64,000 nt of DNA, taken from JAEUQQ01 sp963697285 (GTDB lineage: Bacteria > Acidobacteriota > Vicinamibacteria > Vicinamibacterales > JAFNAJ01). Both the position numbers and the translations under genes were made by a program. Location: assembly GCA_963697285.1 (NCBI GenBank), contig CAVONI010000012.1, positions 1,249,822-1,313,821 on the forward strand, read 5' to 3'. How positions within the stretch are numbered: position 1 is the stretch's first letter; each line of letters starts with the position of its first letter. Of the stretch, positions 34,648 to 43,850 are shown in pieces. The notes under the pieces were generated by a model. The model saw only the letters and a program-made list of their open reading frames with translations, was not told where the DNA came from and searched no databases.

Positions 34648-35814
34648 TCAGGCTCGCGCACGGTCCAGGCTCTCGACGAAGATCCGTGCGAGGTTGGCGG
34701 CCACAGACGCCCGCGCCACGACCTTGCGCAGGTTCCCGCCCTCCGTGATCGGCACGTAGGGGTGCGGCCAGTCGACGATCGATCGCAGGAGCTCGTTGGA
34801 CACCACGTCTCCGTCCTGCGTGACCGAGTTCTCCAGCAAGTCGTCGCCGAGCCAGCGACGAAGGTCGCGGACCGTGACGAACGAACGCTCGGCATCCTCG
34901 ATCGCGGGGGGCACGGTCATGTTCCAGAGATTGGCTCGCTGGTCGAGTGCGCGCGCCAGGTCGAGCGCGCCGACCGCCTGTTGGCGGCATTGGTCGAGGT
35001 ACTGGCGCAGGGGCGCGCTCATGGTCGCCAGGCGATCGCGGACGGTGGCCGTGGTGGCGGCTCCAACGTAGCGCTCCCCATCCTCGGTGAAGATCAGCAA
35101 ACGCGTGGCAGCGAGCTCGCCGGCGACGGCGGCGAGAAAAAAGAGCCGAGTCGACCACCAGTACTGGCCGTCCCTGAGGTCCACCGTCAGGACGCGCAGT
35201 TCCGGCGCGCGCACCAGGGAATTCTGAAGGCTCATCAGCGTCGAGTCGGAGATCGGCCCGCCGTACATCAGAGACTCTGTGAGGCCAGGCGCGGCGCTGA
35301 TGGTGCCCAGCCGATCGGTGACCTCACGCCGGTAGACGGCGGCGCTCACCTGGCGCGCCAGGTCCTCCGGTGTCGTGAAGAAGCCCGCTAACCACTGGCT
35401 GGCGAGCTCGTCACGGAGTCGTTTCACAGCGGCCGCATCTTCGGGTGTGCCGGAGAGCGCATCGATGTGCTGCACGGGCCAGCTGGCCTTCGGATCGAGC
35501 ATGAATACCAGAGGGCGCTTGCCGGCCGCCCGGCGGAACTCCGACTCGGTGACCGAAGCCCGCGCGGGCGCGCCTGCCGGATCGCCGGGTGAGACGGCCG
35601 GCGATGGTGGCACGTACCCGTACCGCCAGGCGAAGATGCCAACGTAGATGGCGGCGGAGTCGACATCCTTGAGGCAACGGTCGAGGGGCCGCGAGCCCTC
35701 CGCGACGTACTCTTCCATGCCGATGACCTCGTGGCCCATCTGCCTGAGCAGGCGAGCGACCGCCGCACGGTGCTCAATCAGATCGTTGTAGGTCGATGAT
35801 AGATAGATGCGCAT
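34648..35814 (-). CDS. DUF4062-domain protein
   Basis: A 388-residue cytoplasmic protein. The N-terminus (MRIYLSSTYNDLIEHRAAVA) with DSAAIYVGIFAWRYGYVPP is the DUF4062 domain, a Rossmann-like (TIR/SLOG-type) module found at the front of many STAND NTPases and conflict-system proteins. The second half (from about residue 170) has no NTPase motifs and is not recognised; it contains FTEDGERYVGAA and a Trp-rich YWWSTRLFFLAAVAGELAA segment. It lies between the kinase/caspase operon and the TPR-S genes, same strand, with 70 bp to the next gene upstream. Function unknown; signalling or nucleotide-sensing role is inference. Confidence 0.78.
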   Translation of the reverse strand: MRIYLSSTYNDLIEHRAAVARLLRQMGHEVIGMEEYVAEGSRPLDRCLKDVDSAAIYVGIFAWRYGYVPPSPAVSPGDPAGAPARASVTESEFRRAAGKRPLVFMLDPKASWPVQHIDALSGTPEDAAAVKRLRDELASQWLAGFFTTPEDLARQVSAAVYRREVTDRLGTISAAPGLTESLMYGGPISDSTLMSLQNSLVRAPELRVLTVDLRDGQYWWSTRLFFLAAVAGELAATRLLIFTEDGERYVGAATTATVRDRLATMSAPLRQYLDQCRQQAVGALDLARALDQRANLWNMTVPPAIEDAERSFVTVRDLRRWLGDDLLENSVTQDGDVVSNELLRSIVDWPHPYVPITEGGNLRKVVARASVAANLARIFVESLDRARA

Positions 35815-35884
35815 GACTGCTCCAGTGCGAGCTTAGCAAGTCGTCCGGCTTCAGGAAACCGTCTTGCAGCAGGCCAGGGTTCCT

Positions 35885-37162
35885 TCACGCCCGACCGGCG
35901 CTTCCCGCCGCCGCCAGCAGCGTGCGCAGCGACGCGATCTGGGTGTCCATGGTCTGCACCATCCAGTCCTCCGGTGCGCTCTCGCGAATGGTGGCATGCA
36001 GGGCCGCCGCCTTCTCTGCCTGCCCGGATCCGACCAGCGCCTCGAGCAGCGAGGCCTTCACCCAGAAGGTCGCGGCCTTGTCAGGGTTGCCGGCGTCGTC
36101 CTTGATGCCCTTGTCGAGCAACTGCTCGCACAGCAGCACCACACGCGCGCGCACCCGCTCGGCCGACACCGTGTCGGCCGTGGCGTCGCGTGGAGACGAC
36201 ACCTCCGCGCGCATGTCCAGCATGTAGGCGAAGTTGATCCCGTTGTAGTAGTCGTTCTTGAGGATGAAGCCCTTCTCGTAGGCGCGTATGCCTTCTTCCA
36301 GGTAGGCGCGGTCGTGCTTGAGTTCCCACAGCCGCTTGTGCACCGCGCCCCACAGACCGAGCGTTTCGGCGTCGGTGGTGCGATCGGGGTCGAGCTGCTG
36401 CAGGATTTTCATGGCCTCGAACAGCGCGCTCTCGGGATCAGGCTTCTTGCCCTTGTACGTCGCCAGGGCCAGCTGCTGCAGCAGGTAGGGGTCGCCGGCG
36501 CGCCGTTCCAGCAGCTTGTTCAGGTATTTCGCCGCCGTCCCCCACAGCGAATTCGCCCTTGCTTCCAGGAACGCTTCCGTCAGTTCGGCCGTGTCTGCGG
36601 CGGGTGCCACCGGGGCCGGGACTGCGGCAATGACGGCGCCCCTGGCAACGCGAGCCGGATCGACGTGCGACGGCGCGCACAGGCTGGGAAGGAACGTGTA
36701 CACGGGGCTGTCGGTTTCCTGCTTGGCCAACAGTTCCTTGATGGCCTGGCCGAGTTCCACGCGCATCCGTTCGGCCTCTTCGCCGTCGATGCCCTTCCCC
36801 AGGTGTTCGTAGGTGCGCACCAGCAGGTGACCGATGTCGAACGGAAACTTGAACTGCTTTTCGGCGATGACGATGGTCGTGTGAGGCCGCAGCGCGTGGC
36901 GCACGCCGAGTTCGTACACCGCGTTGAGGTTGGACGTCGAGAGATCGGCGACCACCACGTCGGCGTCGAGCAGGAGCTCGTACATGGGCTTGTCGATCAT
37001 GCCGGCGTGCATGACTTCGTCGGCGCGGATGCACTCGAGGCCCGCGTCCTCGACGGCCTTCTTGATGATCAGCCGGTACGACTTGTTCAGGTCGAGCGTG
37101 CGACCGGTGGCGAAATCCACCTTCTCATCGAAGCCCATCACCACAAAACACTTTTGAGCCAT
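35885..37162 (-). CDS. TIR/deoxyribosyltransferase-like domain fused to TPR-S
   Basis: A 425-residue soluble protein with a perfect AGGAGG site before ATG 37162. Residues 1-130 form a nucleotide-binding Rossmann-like domain (CFVVMGFDEKVDF, then DADVVVADLSTSNLNAVYELG), in the NDT/TIR-like superfamily; the YELG Glu is at the usual catalytic place. Residues about 190-410 are a TPR-S (DUF4071/TRAFs-binding) scaffold: AETLGLWGAVHKRLWELK, YYNGINFAYML and AATFWVKASLLEALV. TPR-S was proposed from comparative genomics to sense NAD-derived signals; the same fold occurs in animal ASK kinases. Pairing a possible NAD-processing domain with its own sensor is the notable point. Confidence 0.78.
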   Translation of the reverse strand: MAQKCFVVMGFDEKVDFATGRTLDLNKSYRLIIKKAVEDAGLECIRADEVMHAGMIDKPMYELLLDADVVVADLSTSNLNAVYELGVRHALRPHTTIVIAEKQFKFPFDIGHLLVRTYEHLGKGIDGEEAERMRVELGQAIKELLAKQETDSPVYTFLPSLCAPSHVDPARVARGAVIAAVPAPVAPAADTAELTEAFLEARANSLWGTAAKYLNKLLERRAGDPYLLQQLALATYKGKKPDPESALFEAMKILQQLDPDRTTDAETLGLWGAVHKRLWELKHDRAYLEEGIRAYEKGFILKNDYYNGINFAYMLDMRAEVSSPRDATADTVSAERVRARVVLLCEQLLDKGIKDDAGNPDKAATFWVKASLLEALVGSGQAEKAAALHATIRESAPEDWMVQTMDTQIASLRTLLAAAGSAGRA

Positions 37163-37197
37163 CGTGATCCTCCTCGGTTGCTGGCAGCGCGGCCACC

Positions 37198-37234
37198 TTC
37201 ACGACGCGATCTTCACCGTCCCGATCTCCGGGCT
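37198..37234 (-). repeat. possible epimerase C-terminus remnant
   Basis: About 36 bp reading (P)EIGTVKIAS-stop on the minus strand, close to the GIGVVKIAS-stop end of the epimerase gene at 42716. It lies in the 123-bp gap between the two TPR-S genes. The match is short, so chance or a shared ancestor cannot be told apart. Confidence 0.4.
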
Positions 37235-37285
37235 GACTGGACAGACGAACTGGGTGTGACTCGAGCCTGGCTGCAGAGGCCACGG

Positions 37286-39986
37286 TCACGCCAACTTGTC
37301 GAGCGTCCCCTGCGCGAGATAGCGCTTCGTGTAGCGCGGTACGATCCAGCGCGCGAGCGCCCAGATGCTCACGGCGCCGAGCCACCGGCCCGCCTGCGCC
37401 TTCACCGCGCTCGCCGGGTTGGCGAGATAGCCGGCCCACGTGCCGAACTTCCGCGTGGCGACGTACGAGATGAGCCAGAGCCCCAGCGCCAGCGCCACGC
37501 CGCGCATGGTGATCGTCACGGTCCACGACGCCGATCGGTTCAGCCACAACACCACCGCGCCGATGAGCGCGACACAGCCGAGCAAGGCCAGAGCGACCGT
37601 CCTCGCCGCGTCGTCGATCGCAAAAAGCCGCAGGAACTGCCTGGAGCCGGCCCGGAGGTGCTGGAGGAGGCGGTCGTGGCCGTTCTCGAGCTTCGGCACG
37701 ACAGGGGAAAAGAACCACGATTCGCGTTGGAGTGCGCCCGCCAGCATTGGCACATCGCGACAGAGTTGCTGCATCTCGCAGTCCATCGCCAGGTAGCCGC
37801 TCGCCATCAGTGCCGCGGCTTCGATGTCGCTGAAAGCGTCGAGGTCGGTCCTGATCGCGGCGAGGGCCTCCTGGTGCGGCTTCCACACGTTGTAACGGGT
37901 CCGCGGGTCTGCGTTTGACATCGCGGGCAACTGGTCGCCCGGCCGCACTGGATCCTCGCAGCCCACCCAGTCGATGGGATCGGCGTCGAGGCCTTGCTTG
38001 AGGTGCACATACGCCAGGCCGCCGAGGCGGCCCGTCTCACGCGCCGCCCGCAGGTTGTCGTAGCTGCCCTGGCGCATGCGCTCCTGGAAGATGTCGAACG
38101 CGCGCATCAGCGGCGGGACGTGTCCGCCGCCGGGACTCAGGGCAACCGCCAGCTGACCACACGCGTCGCTGACAATGAGCACCGAGCAATCCTCCTGCAG
38201 GAGGCCGAGGGCGCCCTGGTTGTCGTAGACGCCGCCATCGACCAGCCGCACGGCGTATCCCTCGTACAGGTTCTGGAGCGCGAGCGGGGCGAACAGGCCC
38301 GGCACGCATGCGCTCGCGGCCACGGCCTGCGACAGCGTCACGCCCCGCATCGGCTTGCCGTTCGCGTCCCTGTAGTAGGAGCGCCTGAGGCGGGGCATCG
38401 GGTCCGCGCCGGCGACGATGGAGAACGGCGACTCCCCCATCGACGTGGTCGTAAACTGCCACGAGTGCCCGGTGTTGAGCGTCGTCGCGTTGATCAGCAG
38501 CGCCGGCACCTTGGCTGGCCTGCGACTGTTGTGGTACCGCGGATGAAAGTGCGGAACCTCACCTGCGGGCACGATCGGCAACGCCTTCATGGGGGGGTCG
38601 CGGCCGTCGTCCACGATCGCGGCTGTACAGCGTTCTGAAGATGCCGTCCGCCATCCGCTCCGAGTAAAGCGCGTCGTCGCCGTTGATGAGGGCACGGCAT
38701 ACGTCGAGGTCTTCGAAGAGCGCCGTGCGGAGGTTCGCGTTGGTGCCCTGCCTGAAGTCGTCGATCAAGTCCTTCACGAGCGTCACGTACTCGGCGGGGC
38801 CGGGTGTGCCGGTCTTGTGCAGCAGCGTCCTCAGGCGCAGGTAGTACGCAGCGCCGACCATCGAGCCGCCGGACACCATCGAGAGCGCTTCGATGTGCCG
38901 CAGCACGTCGGATTCGGCCAGCCGCGCGAGCACGCCCAGGTGATAGAGGGAAGCGCGGAACCCACCGCCGGAGAGCGCCAGGCCCACCTTGCCGATGAGA
39001 ATCGAGCGGACACGTGCATCGCCTTCGCCGCCATCGCCGACCAGGGCGCCGACCACGCGTCCTGTGTCGGTCTCGTTCACCCCCAGGGCATCGCCGAGGC
39101 GGGCAATCTGCCGCGCAGTCGTCTCGCGCTCCCATGGGTCGGTCGTGAGCGGCGCCGCCTTCTGCATCAACTCGACGGCCCGATCGATGTCACCCAGCCC
39201 GAAGCGCGCCTCCGCAAGCGTCGCGTACGTCCAGTAATTCGTTGCCGCGACGGCGTGGCAGACGCGCGCGCGCAGGGCGGCGGCGCGGGAGGAATAGAGG
39301 TCGCGGGCCGTCGAGTCCGTGGCCGCCTTCCCGAGGAGGTTGCACACGAACGCTGCGTTGATTGCGGGATAGCCGTCTTCTGCGGTGACGCCGTTGCCAT
39401 CCCTGTCGTGTGCGGCGTCGGTCGCGCCCTCCGCCCGCCCGCGTTCGACCGGTGCCAGGTAATGCCGCAGCGACTGCTCGAGGCTCGCGGTCCTGCCATC
39501 GAATTCCCAGCGTCGTTTCCAGATGCCCCCTGCGATGCCCAGCGTCTCTGCCGAGGATGACTGAAGATCGGGTTCCAGGATGCGCAGCGCCCACTCGTGG
39601 CGCATCGACGCCGACAGGTCCGGGTCCTTCGACGTCATGAGCGCGGATTGTTCACGGAGCGTCTGCGGCGTCGGACGCTTCTTGTAGTCCTCGCCGGCGG
39701 GGAGGATGTTCGAGGCCTTCGTCACGCGCCGGTGCAGCACCCGCCTGGCGTGCGAGAACGCCTCGTCGGTCTTGCAGGCCTTCCAGAGCAGGTCCACGTC
39801 GACCTCGCCCAATCGCGTTCCCGCGATGAAGTCCTCGGCAAGCCTGCGCGACAACCGGCGCGCGAGGGCCGGCTCGCCGCCGCCTCGCAGTGCCTCGCGC
39901 CATTTCAGCACGGTGCCCGCAGCCGCCGGCGCGCCATCCAGGTAGGCGTTCGCCTCGCTGACGATGTGCGGATCCAGTTGCTCCAT
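37286..39986 (-). CDS. TPR-S/patatin-like phospholipase membrane protein (one frameshift)
   Basis: About 900 residues if one shift is repaired. ATG 39986 follows GGGGAGGG. Residues about 1-320: helical TPR-S scaffold (AETLGIAGGIWKRRWEFDGR, YPAINAAFVCNLLG), matching the neighbour at 35885. Then a patatin domain: GLALSGGGFRASLYHLGVL (oxyanion loop), MVSGGSMVGA (Ser nucleophile), and after the shift RLVDGGVYDNQGA (the Asp of the Ser-Asp dyad). At least two C-terminal helices anchor it (VALALLGCVALIGAVVLWL, GVALALGLWLISYVA). The frame breaks at a run of seven C (38591-38597), where losing one C restores it. Expected role: lipid-cleaving effector activated through TPR-S. Frameshift may be real, programmed or an error. 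Confidence 0.8.
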
Positions 39987-40261
39987 CACGCCCTCCCCGG
40001 AAGTGCCGAGTATGGCTCCGAATCGTTGCCTGTCAAGTGCGAGTGCCGACCCTTATGCAGGAACTGGATGATCTGACCGCGCCCGACGAACCAAGGATTT
40101 GCCAGCGTCGAGACAGAGCTGAGGCGGCAAGCGTGCCGCGGGAGGTGAGCGCGTAGCCGACGACGCGATTGTTGACGGACCAGGATCAACTTGGCGGCGC
40201 GCGTGACAGCGAGGGCGAATCACACGGCGGCTGTCACGTGTGACGGCCCGGTGGAGATGGC

Positions 40262-40719
40262 CTACGTATTGAGCGCAGCCGCCTCCTCCTGCCGCAGCGT
40301 GTTGATGAATTGCGTGAACTCCAAGGCCTTCGCCGACGGGTTCCCCGGCGCGATCGCATCGATCGACCGCAACACCTCCTCGAGCTGGAACGGATCCGGG
40401 TACTTCGCGAGATCCACCTGCCTGAGGAACGCGTCGGCGCTCGCCTGGCTCTCACCCAGGTACGGCGGCATCGATGCCTCACCGTATCCGACGATCCCGT
40501 CTTTCTCGACCTCCAACATCATCGTCGGCGTGGTCGTGCGCGAGCTGGTCGCGATGGTGAACGTGTGCCTGAGTTCGAGCGTGTAGGGATAGAAGCGCGC
40601 TGCATGTCGTTGACCGGGGAGGTGAAGGAGAACGCCGACGCGCGCGACCCGACGAGCGTCGCCGCGCCCGCGAGCGTGAACAGGCGCAGGACATCACGCC
40701 GCGATGCCTGGTCAGTCAT
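40262..40719 (-). pseudogene. decayed copy of Tat-exported dipeptide epimerase (N-terminal part)
   Basis: Begins MTDQASRRDVLRLFTLAGAA, the same Tat signal as the full gene at 43850. A lost base at about 40600 shifts the frame. It resumes with EVEKDGIVGYGEASMPPYLG and ends after NPSAK with an unrelated tail (EFTQFINTLRQEEAAALNT). All catalytic residues are absent. Nucleotide identity to 43456-43850 is very high, so the copy is recent. Confidence 0.8.
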
Positions 40720-41000
40720 GTGACACTCCGTAGTAAGCAAGATCCTTCAGGCGCAGCACGCCGTTCGCCGCGCCGGCGCCGATGATGCGCTTCGCACGCA
40801 GGAACGACTGCGCGCGGTACTCGCTGTAGTCGGGATCGGCCGGCGCGAGGCTGTTGACGCGCACGTCGCCCGAGGCGTGGATGAAGCGCGCGCTCCCTGC
40901 GCTGCGTCGTCGCGCGCGTGCCGAAGTACAGGAGGTCGCCGGGGCGCAGATCGATGCCTGCCGACGTGTCGATGAATTCGCCGACATCCACCTGCGACAA
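40712..41000 (-). pseudogene. decayed copy of the NlpC/P60 peptidase C-terminus
   Basis: It matches 43843-44157 of the full gene (C-terminal part of the P60 domain: DLRPGDLLYFGTRATTQRR, HASGDVRVNS, AGAANGVLRLKDL). A 32-bp deletion removes the catalytic-His segment (THVAISLGG) and shifts the frame. The overlap with the epimerase copy is preserved, so both came together in one 0.7-kb piece. Confidence 0.8.
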
Positions 41001-41317
41001 GGCGCTGAGCCCGCACCGGTCTGACTTCGACGGCTACATCCTTCCGGGGATGTCGTACCGCGAGGTGCATGCCGGCACGTTCATCTCGTCGGGTTTCATC
41101 ACGGGCACGGGCTACCTGCTCAACGCGGGCATCGAGTCGTCGTACACCTGAACGCCCTCGTCGAAGCTCACGGTGGCCGGCGGACATGACGTACTACAAG
41201 AGCAGCGGCTGGTTCGGCTCGCACGAGCTCCATTTGGGGGTCTACCTGCAGCCGCGACTCCTCGGCTCGACGACGACGATCTACCCGAACGGCGGGTTCA
41301 ACCAGGAGTGCGTGTGA
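41000..41317 (+). pseudogene. TonB-dependent receptor fragments
   Basis: On the plus strand, FDGYILPGMSYREVHAGTFI, FITGTGYLLNAGIESSYT and, in another frame, TYYKSSGWFGSHELHLGVYL with LQPR and YPNGGFNQE look like beta-strands of an Oar-type receptor barrel. Stop codons and a frameshift interrupt them. They are remnants of a gene lost beside the epimerase/NlpC copy. Confidence 0.5.
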
Positions 41318-41350
41318 GCCCTCAACCAGGCAGTGAGCGCACGCCTCACG

Positions 41351-41449
41351 ATGAGACCCTCGTCCTTGGTCCTGGCCAGCCTGTGGTTGTGCCAGGCGCC
41401 GCCGGCGCCCGTGCAGGCCACTCCGCAGACACCGACATCTCCGGCGTGA
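41351..41449 (+). pseudogene. remnant of an ankyrin-protein-like signal peptide
   Basis: A 32-codon frame (MRPSSLVLASLWLCQAPPAP) ending in TGA resembles the start of the ankyrin protein at 19177, both in nucleotide sequence and in the VQATP block. It is cut short and has no continuing gene. Possible debris of a paralogue. Confidence 0.45.
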
Positions 41450-41524
41450 TCGTTTGGGACCGAGCAGGCGCGCACCAAGACTGGCGGACGCCTGCCCGCC
41501 TTCACCCGTCAGAGCGACGAGGTA

Positions 41525-42256
41525 CTAGGAACGCAGCCGGCGCCGGATGAGCCCGGCCAGCCCGAGTGCCACGAGGCCGAACAGTCCAGGCTCCGGCGTC
41601 ACCACGACCGGATTGTTCGCGATGTTCAGGAAGAACTTCCCGTTGGTGGTCGCCGCCGTCGAGTTAGAGAAGTCCTGCTCGAAGCGGTCACTCGACACGA
41701 AAAGGTATCCGGCGCCGATGGCCTCCCAGTGCACCATGCCGCCCGCGAGAACGTTCCCCCCCGACACCGGCCCCCGCTGGAGCGAGGTCGTGAGCGATGC
41801 TCCGACCAGGTTGAAGGGAGGCCCCGTGGACGCGAACACGCCGCCGGACAGCGGCGCTTCATAGTTGCCGATGCTCGTCCCAATCGACATGGCACTGCCG
41901 AGTCCGGTCAGGATGCCATTCGCAAGCGTGGCGTCGGAACCGCTGTCGACGCCGAACCACAGGATGCCGCCGGCCGACAGCCAGTTTGCGAGGTCGGTCG
42001 TCTCGCCAGCGGTCAGGCCCACCGTTGGCTCTCCGATGACGAACATCTCGTTGTTCGAGAGGTTCGCCGCGGAGATGGCTTCGTTAGCCTCGACGGTGTG
42101 ACCCGCCCCGGTCATCGTCGCCTTGATGATCGAGAAGCCAGCATTGTTCCAGGAGCGCAAACTGCCGGTCCACTGCCCGATCGTGATCGGCGCGGCTTGG
42201 GCGACGGCAGCAAACGCCCACAGCGCAACCGCCAGCAATCCAGTTCTCTTCATCAT
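41525..42256 (-). CDS. PEP-CTERM sorted exported protein
   Basis: A 243-residue exported protein. ATG 42256 follows GGGGG (start within MPMMKR; 42262 and 42253 are alternatives). Signal peptide: LLAVALWAFAAVAQA. The body (PITIGQWTGSLRSWNNAGFS, then NLSNNEMFVIGEPTVGL) is a secreted domain that resembles a DUF4350/ThuA-like or glutamine-amidotransferase-like fold around TAGETTDLANWLSAGGILWF. The C-terminus carries TPEPGLFGLVALGLAGLIRR with a basic RRRLRS end: PEP-CTERM. An upstream sigma-54 promoter lies at 42345-42362. The first gene of a new minus-strand unit. Confidence 0.87.
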   Translation of the reverse strand: MMKRTGLLAVALWAFAAVAQAAPITIGQWTGSLRSWNNAGFSIIKATMTGAGHTVEANEAISAANLSNNEMFVIGEPTVGLTAGETTDLANWLSAGGILWFGVDSGSDATLANGILTGLGSAMSIGTSIGNYEAPLSGGVFASTGPPFNLVGASLTTSLQRGPVSGGNVLAGGMVHWEAIGAGYLFVSSDRFEQDFSNSTAATTNGKFFLNIANNPVVVTPEPGLFGLVALGLAGLIRRRLRS

Positions 42257-42344
42257 CGGCATCCCCCGAATCTGGCCCACACGGACCTTGAACCCAGGCA
42301 ATTGGGAGCGCGCCGCAGCGTCGCTCCCCCAACCTGTACTGTAG

Positions 42345-42362
42345 GCGCAAGAATTGAACCAA
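42345..42362 (-). promoter_or_regulatory. sigma-54 promoter of PEP-CTERM gene
   Basis: On the minus strand, TTGGTTCAATTCTTGCGC has GG (42359-42360) and GC (42347-42348) exactly 10 bases apart and the TTGC -12 box. It lies about 90 bp upstream of ATG 42256. This is the second PEP-CTERM gene in the window with a perfect-spacing sigma-54 promoter. Confidence 0.78.
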
Positions 42363-42696
42363 TCTCGATCGAAGAAAATCTGTGAGTCCCGGATCGGGCA
42401 GGTGAAATGCTCTGAGAAAATCATCAGCGAAGGAGAAGTTGTTCAGCCCTGCGGAAGAAGGATCCACATAGCCCTCGCCGGTTCCAGGTTGCCCGCCACT
42501 GGGGCGTCTCCCTGATGGCCTGCGGCCAGGGCACGGCCGGTGTCGTCGTGCTCGCACCGGCTGCTCCTCGGCGTGTATCTTGATTCCTGAGGAGAGAGGC
42601 GATAGCCCGAGCGGCCCAGGGACCTCGAGTCTGCAGTGTAGCGTGGGCGCCGTGTCGTCATCCGGGGGTCAGAGCTTGAAAAATGCTGCAATGAAA

Positions 42697-42720
42697 GACG
42701 TGACCCCTTCGGGGGTTACG
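42697..42720 (-). terminator. possible hairpin at the end of the epimerase gene
   Basis: The sequence GTGACCCCTTCGGGGGTTAC forms an 8-bp stem with a small loop overlapping the stop codon, followed on the minus strand by a short T-rich stretch. The same element is duplicated at 25236-25254. Weak as a terminator because the T-run is delayed. Confidence 0.4.
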
Positions 42721-43850
42721 ACGCGATCTTCACCACCCCGATCCCCGGGCGATCGTTCAGCGTGATCTTGCCGTTGACGATCGTGGCGCCGTCGAACAGG
42801 TCGTTCTTGATCAGCACCGCGCCGTCGAGATCGGCCCAGTCCACGAGCGGCGAGAGCTGCGCCGCCGCCGAGATCGCGCACGACGTCTCGGTCATGCACC
42901 CCAGCATCACCTTCATGTCGAGCGCGCGCGCCAGCGTGATCATCTTGTGCGCCTCGCGCAGCCCCGTGCACTTCATCAGCTTGATGTTGATCCCGTCGTA
43001 GACCCCCACCGCCTTGCGCACGTCGGCCAGCCGCTGCACGCTCTCGTCGCCGATGATCGGCAGCGGGCTCCGCTCGCGCAGCCACGCGAGGTCGTCGACC
43101 TGCTCCTTCGGCATCGGCTGCTCGACGAACAGCAGGTTGCGCGTCGCGAGCCACTCGCACATCTCGAGCGCCACCTTGCGGTCGGTCCAGCCCTGGTTCA
43201 CGTCCACGCAGATCGGCGTGTCGGTGACCTCGCGGATCGTCGTGATCATCATCTTGTCGGTGTCGCGCCCCAGCTTCACCTTCAGCACCTTGTAGATGCT
43301 GGCTTCCTTCGTCTTCTCGCGCACCACCTCGGGCGTGTCGATCCCGATCGTGAACGACGTCAGCGGCGTCTTCGACGGGATCCAGCCCCCAGATCCGGTG
43401 CCACGGCTGCCCCATCTTCTTTCCCACCCAGTCGTGCAGCGCGATGTCGACCGCGGCCTTTGCCGACGGGTTCCCCGGCGCGATCGCATCGATCGACCGC
43501 AGCACCTCCTCGAGCTGGAACGGATCCGGGTATTTCCCGAGATCCACCTGCTTGAGAAAGGCGTCGGCGCTGGCCTGGCTCTCGCCGAGATACGGCGGCA
43601 TCGACGCCTCGCCGTATCCGACAATGCCGTCCTTCTCGACCTCCACCATCATGGTCGGCGTGGTCGTGCGCGAGCTGGTCGCGATGGTGAACGTGTGCCT
43701 GAGTTCGAGCGTGTAGGGATAGAAGCGCAGCTGCATGTCGTTGACCGGGGAGGTGAAGGAGAACGCCGACGCGCGCGGCCCGACGAGCGTCGCCGCGCCC
43801 GCGAGCGTGAACAGGCGCAGGACATCACGCCGCGATGCCTGGTCAGTCAT
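42716..43850 (-). CDS. Tat-exported L-Ala-D/L-Glu-type dipeptide epimerase (one frameshift)
   Basis: About 378 residues. ATG 43850 starts MTDQASRRDVLRLFTLAGAA, a twin-arginine signal. The enolase-superfamily body continues through HTFTIATSSRTTTPT and, after a +1 shift near 43378 (CCC in GGATCCCGTCG), LTSFTIGIDTPEVV, KVLKVKLG (the KxK general base), CVDVNQGW, LFVEQPM and IIGDES (the three metal ligands) and NIKLMKCTGL. This is the muropeptide epimerase (YkfB/YcjG) signature. It converts L-Ala-D-Glu to L-Ala-L-Glu. It overlaps the NlpC peptidase gene by 8 bp, completing a murein-peptide salvage pair, here on the outside of the cytoplasm. Confidence 0.85.
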
